From Syntrophomonadaceae bacterium (lineage in GTDB: Bacteria; Bacillota; Dethiobacteria; DTU022), in the NCBI GenBank assembly GCA_007126465.1, contig SLBE01000014.1, forward strand, positions 1 to 14,531: DNA of 14,531 bases, in the 5' to 3' direction. This document shows positions 1 through 6,300 of this stretch, piece after piece; within the stretch, counting starts at the first letter, position 1, and every line of letters begins with the position of its first letter. The position numbers were made by a program, and so were the translations under genes. The notes beneath the pieces were generated by a model. That model worked only from the letters and a program-made list of their open reading frames with translations. It ran no database searches and was not told the origin of the DNA.

Positions 1-398
1 AAAAAGAAATTACCAGTCGCGGCGGTCAGAAAAGGACTGTTGAGAAAAAAGTATTTCCCGGTTATGTTTTGGTCGAAATGGTAATGGATGATGACTCCTG
101 GTATGTTGTGCGCAATACTCCCGGTGTCACCGGTTTTGTTGGTCCCGGGTCCAAGCCTGTCCCTCTCAGTGAAAAAGAGATCACCCATATTTTAAGGCAG
201 GTTGGGGTTGTAGAAGGCAAGCCGCGTATTGATTTTGAAACTGGGCAGGTAGTCCGTGTTGTCAGTGGTCCTTTTAAGAACTTTGAAGGTAAAGTAGAAG
301 AGATTAACCACGAGAAAGGGACCGTAAAAGTATCTGTATCGATGTTTGGACGTGAAACACCGGTAGAACTCGAGTTCCATCAGGTGATAAAATTTTAA
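1..398 (+). CDS. nusG: Transcription elongation/termination factor NusG (5' end missing)
   Basis: NusG binds the clamp of elongating RNA polymerase next to DNA and modulates pausing and termination, and it links polymerase to other factors through its C-terminal KOW domain. The reading frame is open from the first base (codons in phase from base 3), so the gene starts upstream of the window; 131 residues are visible. The visible part begins inside the NGN domain, with the conserved stretch VFPGYVLVEM, then the WYVVRNTPGVTGFVG segment. A C-terminal KOW domain follows (from about FETGQVVRVVSGPFKNFEG to the end), with the usual GxVxxI pattern. The gene ends in TAA, 50 bases before rplK, with no terminator between them, so it is read as co-transcribed with rplK. 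This is the standard location of nusG in bacteria. Identification is secure; only the N-terminus is unknown. Confidence 0.97.
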   Translation, partial: KEITSRGGQKRTVEKKVFPGYVLVEMVMDDDSWYVVRNTPGVTGFVGPGSKPVPLSEKEITHILRQVGVVEGKPRIDFETGQVVRVVSGPFKNFEGKVEEINHEKGTVKVSVSMFGRETPVELEFHQVIKF

Positions 399-410
399 TC
401 AGTGCTGTAT

Positions 411-426
411 CGCTTAAGGTAAAGCG
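411..426 (+). other. Small hairpin in the nusG-rplK gap
   Basis: CGCTT (411-415) pairs with AAGCG (422-426) across a six-base loop, eight bases upstream of the rplK ribosome binding site AGGAGG (435-440). It has no U-run and is only five pairs long. It could be incidental or part of a translational leader. It does not resemble the L1 target motif, which here seems to lie downstream of rplK instead. Confidence 0.3.
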
Positions 427-448
427 GTTCAGGCAGGAGGTTCTATAA

Positions 449-880
449 ATGGCTAAGAAAAAGAAAATTATCGGCATGACAAAATTACAGATACCGGGCG
501 GCAAGGCAACCCCGGCACCCCCGGTTGGTCCTGCTCTCGGACAGCACGGTGTAAATATTATGGCGTTCTGTAAAGAATTTAACGAACGTACCCAAAATGA
601 TCCCGGGTTGATTATTCCGGTTGAGCTTACTGTATATGAAGACCGCTCATTTTCCTTTATAACCAAGACTCCACCGGCAGCGGTTCTTCTGAAAAAAGCC
701 GCCGGGTTGGAAACAGCCTCGGGTGAACCTAACAGGGTAAAAGTTGCCACCCTTCCCCGGGAGAAGGTCAAGGAAATTGCCAAGCAAAAAATGGAAGATT
801 TAAATGCTTACGATGAAGATGCTGCAACTAAAATTATTGAAGGTACAGCCCGCAGCATGGGCATCGTTGTTGAAGGTTAA
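449..880 (+). CDS. rplK: 50S ribosomal protein L11
   Basis: L11 binds the 1070 region of 23S rRNA and forms the base of the GTPase-associated center, where elongation factors and the stringent factor Rel act. The 143-residue product has the usual family length. Its N-terminal domain carries the hallmark proline-rich loop PGGKATPAPPVGPALG (residues 16-31) followed by QHGVNIM, the region contacted by thiostrepton-type antibiotics. The C-terminal rRNA-binding domain follows, with KTPPAAVLLKKAAG near the middle and the closing segment GTARSMGIVVEG. ATG at 449 is preceded by a perfect AGGAGG eight bases upstream. The gene lies 50 bases after nusG and 54 bases before rplA, as in most bacteria. Nothing is missing or unusual in the protein. 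Confidence 0.99.
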   Translation: MAKKKKIIGMTKLQIPGGKATPAPPVGPALGQHGVNIMAFCKEFNERTQNDPGLIIPVELTVYEDRSFSFITKTPPAAVLLKKAAGLETASGEPNRVKVATLPREKVKEIAKQKMEDLNAYDEDAATKIIEGTARSMGIVVEG

Positions 881-890
881 TTTAAAATAG

Positions 891-919
891 GTGGGAGAGC
901 CTGGCAGCTCGCAGACCAC
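891..919 (+). promoter_or_regulatory. Candidate L1-binding autoregulatory RNA element between rplK and rplA
   Basis: GTGG (891-894) pairs with CCAC (916-919). GAGC (897-900) pairs with GCTC (907-910) around a six-base loop. Between the two helices lies an asymmetric internal loop, GA (895-896) opposite GCAGA (911-915). The 3' strand runs directly into the rplA ribosome binding site GGGAGG (920-925), so folding could hide it. Two short helices around an asymmetric purine-rich loop is the architecture of known L1 targets in 23S rRNA and L1-regulated mRNAs. In Firmicutes such a site is expected around rplK-rplA. The fold is read by eye from the sequence; the L1 role is inferred. Confidence 0.65.
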
Positions 920-934
920 GGGAGGTTACTTAAT

Positions 935-1633
935 ATGCCTAAAAGAGGAAGAAAGTATCAGGATGCACGGGGGCTTTTCGATCGTGAAACAAAATATGAA
1001 CCCCAGGATGCCCTGCGCATGGTGAAAGAAAGCAGCAAGCGCGGTTTTGATGAAACTGTGGAGATGGCTGTGCGGCTGGGTGTTAATCCCAAGCATGCTG
1101 ACCAGCAGGTTCGTGGGTCAGTTGTCCTGCCTCACGGTACCGGTAAAACTGTGAAAGTGATCGTTTTCGCCAAGGGTGAGAAGATCAGGGAAGCTGAAGC
1201 AGCCGGTGCAGATGAAGCAGGCGCAGATGAACTGGTAGAAAAAGTCCAGGGAGGCTGGATGGATTTTGATGTAGCTGTTGCCACACCCGACATGATGAGT
1301 ACGGTCGGTAAACTCGGCAAGGTGCTCGGCCCGCGCGGCTTGATGCCGAACCCGAAAAGCGGCACTGTAACATTCGAAATTGAAAAAGCGGTAAATGAGA
1401 TCAAGGCCGGGAAAGTAGAATACCGGACTGATAAAGCTGGTAATGTTCATGTCCCGATCGGTAAAGTCTCTTTCAGCGAAGAACAGCTTCTGGAAAACTT
1501 TAATGCGGTTATGGATGCCCTGATTAAAGCGCGCCCTTCAGCCGCGAAAGGTCAGTATCTACGGAATATATCCGTAAGTTCTACCATGGGGCCCGGTATC
1601 AAAACCACCCCGGGAACCGAAGTGAAAGCATAA
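935..1633 (+). CDS. rplA: 50S ribosomal protein L1
   Basis: L1 forms the mobile L1 stalk near the ribosomal E site, where it helps release deacylated tRNA; the free protein commonly represses its own mRNA. The 232-residue product has the normal length. The family signature LGKVLGPRGLMPNPKSGTV is visible at residues 127-145. The second RNA-binding domain follows (GKVEYRTDKAGNVHVPIGK), and the C-terminus has the usual SSTMGPGIK. The central domain (about 70-160) includes an Ala/Glu-rich helix, AEAAGADEAGADELVEKVQ. ATG at 935 follows GGGAGG (920-925) by nine bases. The preceding gap contains a candidate L1 feedback site. After the TAA stop comes a long non-coding leader rather than an immediate rplJ, so the stalk genes can be controlled separately. 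Confidence 0.99.
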   Translation: MPKRGRKYQDARGLFDRETKYEPQDALRMVKESSKRGFDETVEMAVRLGVNPKHADQQVRGSVVLPHGTGKTVKVIVFAKGEKIREAEAAGADEAGADELVEKVQGGWMDFDVAVATPDMMSTVGKLGKVLGPRGLMPNPKSGTVTFEIEKAVNEIKAGKVEYRTDKAGNVHVPIGKVSFSEEQLLENFNAVMDALIKARPSAAKGQYLRNISVSSTMGPGIKTTPGTEVKA

Positions 1634-1806
1634 TACCAGGGCAGCTAAAGGCGTCACAGCAATGGCAGCGTGGCCATACCCGCCCCGTCACCGTAAGCAT
1701 AGTGAAAGCCTGCCAGGGGAAAAGAAACAACTGTCTCTCTCTGGCTTTAGTAAATAGATGGTATGAAGGTGAAAAACAGGGGAATAATTAAATCTTAATA
1801 ATGATT
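1634..1806 (+). other. Non-coding 5' part of the rplA-rplJ gap
   Basis: No gene fits here. Visible structure includes the hairpin ATGGC (1662-1666) / GCCAT (1673-1677), nested inside GGCG (1650-1653) / CGCC (1681-1684). There is possible long-range pairing of GGCAG (1640-1644) with CTGCC (1710-1714). The 9-base AGTGAAAGC occurs twice (1621-1629, overlapping the end of rplA, and 1701-1709). A -10-like TTAAAT (1788-1793) has no acceptable -35 partner, so no promoter is called. The stretch is best seen as the upstream arm of the L10 leader transcript. Confidence 0.5.
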
Positions 1807-1900
1807 TTCCGTAGACGCCAGGTACTGTAAAGTATAATGGTCCTTCCGGACCACCTGTCCAGGAAAAATTCACCGGAACCAGGTTTTATTTAATTTGGTT
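1807..1900 (+). promoter_or_regulatory. L10 leader (ribosomal protein autoregulatory RNA) for rplJ-rplL
   Basis: The core is closed by TTCCG (1807-1811) pairing with CGGAA (1874-1878). Inside, CAGG (1819-1822) pairs with CCTG (1854-1857) and encloses two hairpins: TACT/AGTA (1823-1826 with 1831-1834) and TGGTCC/GGACCA (1838-1843 with 1848-1853, loop TTCC). The unpaired GTAGACGC segment before the CAGG helix and the layout resemble the known L10 leader family, which binds the L10-(L7/L12) complex. Downstream AACCA (1877-1881) can pair with TGGTT (1896-1900), which overlaps the 3' strand of the closing helix, so the RNA can switch conformation. The terminator at 1903-1937 follows at once, which fits transcription attenuation when L10 is in excess. 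The folding was done by hand; the assignment rests on position and structure. Confidence 0.8.
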
Positions 1901-1902
1901 AT

Positions 1903-1937
1903 AACGGGGTTTTCTGTCTGCGGGAAGCCCCGTTTTT
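1903..1937 (+). terminator. Intrinsic terminator (attenuator) of the L10 leader
   Basis: AACGGGG (1903-1909) pairs with CCCCGTT (1928-1934). The stem continues through 1910-1914 with 1923-1927, including G-U pairs, to about 12 pairs around an eight-base loop. The 3' arm runs into TTTTT (1933-1937). It lies 44 bases before the rplJ start, so it must be read through for rplJ-rplL expression. This is a classical attenuator position. Confidence 0.9.
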
Positions 1938-1980
1938 ATTTGCATCAGTCAGACCTGATTCGCAGGAGGAGGTGAATTAC

Positions 1981-2505
1981 TTGATAACCAGGGAAGCAAA
2001 AGAAAAAATGCTTGAAGAGGTAACGGAGGAATTAAAACAGGCAGATCTTGTTGTAGTTACAAACTACAGGGGTTTAAACGTGCAGTCGATTAACAAGCTG
2101 CGCGGTGAACTGCGGAAAGAAAACTGCCGTTACAAGATCACAAAAAATACCATGAACCGTTTGGCCTGCCGTCAGGCCGGTGTGGAAGAGCTCGAGAACT
2201 TTTTCGAAGGTCCTGTTGCTATTGCCTACTCGAGCGATGATCCGGTTGCAGCGGCTAAAGTGTTTAAAGACTTTGCCAAGGAACATGAATCCTTTGAAAT
2301 TAAAGGAGGCATGTTGTCCGGTCAGCTGCTGGACTCCAGTGCCATAAAAGCGCTCGGCGATATACCGCCGCGTGAAGAACTTTTGGCCAGGGTTGTTGGC
2401 GGCTTCCAGGCTCCTATTTCCGGCCTTGTTGGTGCACTGCACGGCAATATGCGTCAGCTGGTCTATACACTTGATGCTGTCCGAGAGCAGAAGGAAAGCG
2501 CTTGA
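1981..2505 (+). CDS. rplJ: 50S ribosomal protein L10 (TTG start)
   Basis: L10 anchors L7/L12 dimers to the ribosome, forming the stalk that recruits translational GTPases; the L10-L7/L12 complex also represses its own operon. From TTG 1981 the product is 174 residues, within the family range. It has the N-terminal rRNA-binding part with DLVVVTNYRGLNVQSINKLR and KITKNTMNRLA, the EGPVAIAYSSDDPVAAAKV segment, and a C-terminal helix ending VYTLDAVREQKESA that should bind L7/L12. A GTG in frame at 1972 could add three residues, but it lies inside the ribosome binding site. The near-perfect AGGAGGTG (1967-1974) is spaced six bases from the TTG at 1981, so TTG is preferred, giving an N-terminus of M-ITREAKEKML. 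Expression should pass through the L10-leader attenuator just upstream. Confidence 0.97.
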   Translation: MITREAKEKMLEEVTEELKQADLVVVTNYRGLNVQSINKLRGELRKENCRYKITKNTMNRLACRQAGVEELENFFEGPVAIAYSSDDPVAAAKVFKDFAKEHESFEIKGGMLSGQLLDSSAIKALGDIPPREELLARVVGGFQAPISGLVGALHGNMRQLVYTLDAVREQKESA

Positions 2506-2735
2506 TAGGGGCAGGATTCATGAGATAACAAAGTAGAGTAATATATTGAAATCAGCATAGAAAAACCTGGGTTCATGAGAAGCTTAGCTATAAGTATCCA
2601 GAATATTGGAGCAAAAATTAAGGGCAAGTTATAAGTAAGAACCGCTAATACCCTTACATGAAATATGAATGGGCTTTGCGGAAAAATATAATCATATAAA
2701 TGATTACCAAAGACCAATAAAAAGGAGTTAAAAAA
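2506..2735 (+). other. Long AT-rich rplJ-rplL spacer with small inverted repeats
   Basis: This 230-base gap is much longer than is typical between rplJ and rplL, and poor in GC (hand count 71 of 220 bases for 2511-2730). It contains a perfect 7-base inverted repeat TAATCAT/ATGATTA (2689-2695, 2700-2706) with loop ATAA just before the rplL ribosome binding site. It also has TAAGGG/CCCTTA (2619-2624, 2651-2656), TCCA/TGGA (2597-2600, 2607-2610) and a twice-occurring TTCATGAGA (2517-2525, 2572-2580). A weak promoter-like pair TTGGAG (2606-2611) and TATAAG (2630-2635) is 18 bases apart. Only tiny open frames occur, without ribosome binding sites. Its function is unknown. Confidence 0.6.
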
Positions 2736-3110
2736 ATGTCTGATAAAGTTAATGAAATCATGGAATTGGTTAAGGGAATGACCGTTTTAGAGCTTTCCGA
2801 GCTGGTTAAAGCCCTGGAAGAAGAATTTGGTGTAACTGCAGCAGCTCCCGCAGCCGCAGCAGCTCCTGCAGCCGGTGCTGCAGTTGAAGAAGAAGAGAAA
2901 GATGAATTTGATGTTGTTCTTACATCATCCGGAGAGAAGAAGATCCAGGTTATCAAAGTAGTCCGTGAGATCACCGGCTTAGGCCTCAAAGAAGCAAAAG
3001 CCCTGGTTGACGAAGTTCCCGGCAACGTCCAGGAAAAAGTCAACAAGGAAGACGCCGAAGCAACCAAAGCTAAAATCGAAGAAGCCGGCGGAACCGTAGA
3101 ACTGAAGTAA
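2736..3110 (+). CDS. rplL: 50S ribosomal protein L7/L12
   Basis: L7/L12 is the multicopy stalk protein that recruits and stimulates EF-Tu, EF-G, IF2 and RF3. The product is 124 residues, the normal length. The N-terminal dimerization helices (about residues 1-33, with MELVKGMTVLELSELVKALEEEFGV) bind L10. An Ala/Pro-rich flexible hinge follows (about 34-50, TAAAPAAAAAPAAGAAV), then an acidic EEEEKDEFDVVL start of the globular domain. That domain has the conserved KKIQVIKVVREITGLGLKEAKALVDEVP surface that contacts factors, and the end GGTVELK. ATG at 2736 follows AAGGAG (2722-2727) by eight bases. The unusually long AT-rich gap separates it from rplJ, and a strong hairpin follows ten bases after the stop, closing this ribosomal protein segment. 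Confidence 0.99.
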   Translation: MSDKVNEIMELVKGMTVLELSELVKALEEEFGVTAAAPAAAAAPAAGAAVEEEEKDEFDVVLTSSGEKKIQVIKVVREITGLGLKEAKALVDEVPGNVQEKVNKEDAEATKAKIEEAGGTVELK

Positions 3111-3119
3111 AGAACCCCA

Positions 3120-3153
3120 AAAGGGGCAAGGAGGAAAAACTCCTTGCCCCTTT
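3120..3153 (+). terminator. Strong hairpin after rplL (terminator or attenuator with short U-run)
   Basis: A perfect 14-pair stem AAAGGGGCAAGGAG (3120-3133) / CTCCTTGCCCCTTT (3140-3153) encloses loop GAAAAA. The only U-run is the TTT that also forms the base of the stem; GTCTC follows, so termination may be partial and leave read-through into rpoB. CCCC at 3115-3118 can alternatively pair with the GGGG of the left arm (3123-3126), forming a small competing hairpin. The position matches the rplL-rpoB attenuator known in E. coli. Confidence 0.8.
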
Positions 3154-3190
3154 GTCTCGCCCTTGTCCGGAAAAAAAAGTGCCGACCCCG

Positions 3191-3225
3191 TTGACACGTA
3201 TAATTCCTTGTGATAATATCTTAAG
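3191..3225 (+). promoter_or_regulatory. Sigma-A-type promoter for rpoBC
   Basis: The -35 box is the consensus TTGACA (3191-3196). A 17-base spacer ends in TG plus one base (3211-3213), an extended -10, and the -10 box is TAATAT (3214-3219). The predicted start is G3225 or A3226. A run of eight A (3171-3178) lies where an UP element would be. ATCTTAAGAT (3218-3227) is a perfect palindrome over the start region. The promoter sits just after the rplL hairpin, and the inferred rpoB leader is about 165 bases. A start at the TATAAT at 3199-3204 is unlikely, since no -35 fits it. Confidence 0.85.
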
Positions 3226-3324
3226 ATGTCTAGCAGTACGATTATGCCTAATTTTAAGAGTGATTCGATTTGCCTTCTCAGTAATGATATACCCATAGGA
3301 GAAAAGGAAGTTGTACGTTTTTAA

Positions 3325-3360
3325 ATGATTTTTGCCTGTTTTCTTTCGGTTTTAAATCAT
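3325..3360 (+). other. Hairpin in the rpoB 5' leader
   Basis: ATGATTT (3325-3331) pairs with AAATCAT (3354-3360). After a small internal loop, GCC (3334-3336) can pair with GGT (3348-3350). The loop is U/C-rich. It lies about 12 bases before the rpoB ribosome binding site GGGGAG (3373-3378). No factor can be assigned; it could be a translational or RNA-stability element. Confidence 0.35.
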
Positions 3361-3390
3361 AACCAGGTCTCAGGGGAGTGATTTTTTTTA

Positions 3391-6300
3391 ATGTCCAGCA
3401 CTATTACAACAGGCAGGAGCGAACGCCGTTCTTTTGCCAAAATTACAGAGGTACTTGATTTACCGAATTTGATTGAAGTTCAGCGAAGTTCTTTTGAGTG
3501 GTTTTTGAACCAGGGTTTGAAAGAAATATTTGAAGATTTTTCCCCGATCCAGGACTTTACCGGAAACCTGGTCCTGGAGTTTTACGATTACACACTTGGC
3601 GAGGCAAAGTATTCTGTAGAGGATTGCAAAGAACGTGATGCTACTTATGCAGTACCTCTAAAAGTCCGGGTTCGACTGATCAACCAGGAAACCGGTGAGG
3701 TAAAAGAACAGGAAGTTTTCATGGGCGATTTTCCGATGATGACCGAAAACGGCACCTTTATTATCAACGGTGCTGAAAGGGTTATTGTCAGCCAGCTGGT
3801 TCGTTCTCCCGGTGTTTACTTTAAGAAGCAGCCTGATCCAACAGGCAGCACCGGTAAAGAGCTAATCAATGCTACCATTATTCCAAACCGCGGTACCTGG
3901 CTCGAGTTTGAAACAGATGTTTCCGAAGGGGTCTTTGTGCGTGTTGACCGGACCAGGAAAATCCCGGTCACGGTTTTGCTAAGGGCAATTGGTTACAGCA
4001 GCGATGAAGAAATTAACGAGCTTTTAAACAATGATAAGCGCCTGCCCGAGATCTTCGATAAGGATCATACTGATTCAACCGAATCAGCCCTGCTCGAAAT
4101 TTATAAACGGTTGCGGCCGGGAGAACCTTTGAACGTGGAAAATGCCCGGTCACTTTTTGAATCGCTTTTTTTTGATGGTAAACGCTATGATTTTGCCCGG
4201 GTAGGCCGGTTTAAGGCCAACAAAAAACTTTCAATGACCAACCGTCTATACGGCCAGGAACTGGCTGCCGACGTTAAACACCCGGAAAGCGGAGCCGTGT
4301 TGTATCCGGCCGGAACTGTTGTCGATGAAGATGCCGCCCGTGTTATCGATGAGAATGGTATTAAAAGTGCGATGATCAGGCACCGTGATGAGGATCACCT
4401 GGTCATTGGCAACGGCAATGTGGACCTTTCCACCAGGCATCTTGTCACCCAGGACATCATAGCTTCCATTAACTATATTTTGAACCTCTTTGACGGGATC
4501 GGCAATATCGATGATATTGATCACCTTGGTAACCGTCGGCTGCGCAGTGTTGGTGAGCTGTTGCAAAACCAGTTTCGGATTGGTTTGTCAAGGATGGAAA
4601 GGGTTGTTCGCGAGCGGATGACGATCCAGGATGTTGAGGCGATTACCCCGCAGGCCCTGATTAATATCAGGCCGGTTATTGCATCTATTAAGGAGTTTTT
4701 CGGCAGCAGCCAGCTTTCTCAATTTATGGATCAGACCAATCCCCTGGCTGAATTGACTCACAAGCGCCGCTTGAGCGCTCTTGGCCCCGGTGGTTTAAGC
4801 CGGGAACGGGCCGGCTTTGAAGTGCGTGATGTGCACCACTCTCACTACGGCCGGATTTGCCCGATTGAAACTCCTGAAGGTCCGAACATTGGCCTGATCG
4901 GTTCACTGGGGACTTATGCCCGTATAAACGAGTATGGTTTTATAGAAACACCCTACCAGAAGGTTGATAAAAAGGAAGGGCGCGTTACCTCGGAAATTGT
5001 CTACCTGACAGCCGATGATGAAGACCGCTTTGTTATTGCCCAGGCTAATGCCATCCTTGATGAAGAAGGCTATTTTGTCAATAATCGCGTTACCTGCCGC
5101 TACTACTATGATACGGTTATGCGTCATCCCAACGAGGTTGATTTTATGGATGTTTCGCCGAAACAGCTGGTCAGTGTAGCCACGGCCCTGATTCCTTTCC
5201 TTGAAAACGACGATGCCAACCGCGCCCTGATGGGTGCGAATATGCAGCGTCAGGCGGTGCCGCTGTTGAAAACAGAGTCACCCTTTGTCGGGACCGGCCT
5301 TGAATACAAGGCGGCTGTTGATTCCGGCGCTGTGGCAATATGTCTTGCCGACGGTGAAGTTGTTCATGTTGCCAGTAATGAAATTATTATACGCCGTTCC
5401 GAAGATAAAGATGGTCAGAACTATGATATTAACGGGCGGACCAGGGAACGTTTTCCCACCGACCGCCGCCCGGGTTTCGACGGCGGACTTGATATTTATA
5501 CTTTGCAGAAGTTTAAACGCTCCAACCAGGGGACCTGCGTAAACCAGCATCCTATAGTTGAACGGGGACAGAAAGTTACTGTCGGTCAGGTTTTAGCCGA
5601 CGGTTCCTGCACCAGTGAAGGTGAGCTGGCGCTTGGCCGCAACGTGCTGGTCGCCTTTATGCCCTGGGAAGGTTACAACTATGAAGATGCTATCTTGATC
5701 AGCGAAAAGCTGGTCAAGGAAGATGTTTTCACCTCGATTCACATTGAAGAGTATGAATCGGAAGCGAGGGATACCAAGCTCGGGCCGGAAGAGATCACCC
5801 GCGATATACCAAACGTCGGTGAAGAAGCACTAAAAGATTTAGACGGCCGAGGTATTATTCGCATTGGGGCCGAAGTTCGGGCCGGAGATATCCTGGTTGG
5901 TAAAGTTACCCCCAAGGGTGAAACTGAACTGACTGCAGAAGAACGACTGCTGCGAGCTATCTTTGGTGAAAAAGCCCGCGAAGTTCGTGATACTTCCCTG
6001 CGTATACCGCACGGCGAATCGGGTATTGTTGTTGATGTAAAAGTATTTAACCGTGAAGAAGGCGATGAACTATCACCGGGTGTTAACCAGCTGGTTAGGG
6101 TTTATGTCGCTCAGAAGCGTAAGATATCCGAAGGTGACAAAATGGCCGGCCGGCACGGTAACAAAGGGGTCATTGCCCGCATTCTGCCGGAAGAAGATAT
6201 GCCATTTTTGCCTGACGGGGCCTCGCTTGATATTGTTCTGAACCCGCTCGGCGTTCCTTCCCGGATGAACATCGGTCAGGTCCTGGAAGCTCACCTGGGC

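Noticed and set aside
407..420. CTTAAG after nusG as a third copy of the twin-promoter element
   Set aside because: The preceding hexamer (GTATCG) is not a -10 box and no -35 is present; the match is only the six-base core.
304..783. 159-residue antisense frame across nusG/rplK
   Set aside because: It overlaps two certain genes, has no plausible ribosome binding site or family resemblance, and is a shadow of GC-rich third positions.
1833..1838. Perfect TATAAT in the rplA-rplJ gap as a promoter -10
   Set aside because: It lies inside the L10 leader fold, and the hexamer 17 bases upstream (CGTAGA) does not resemble a -35.
2575..2634. 19-codon frame in the rplJ-rplL gap (and a 13-codon one at 2658-2699)
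   Set aside because: Neither has a ribosome binding site or recognizable sequence; short frames are expected in AT-rich DNA.
3199..3204. Perfect TATAAT upstream of rpoB as the -10 box
   Set aside because: No -35 is found at 16-18 bases upstream. The consensus TTGACA at 3191 pairs instead with TAATAT at 3214, at ideal spacing with an extended -10.
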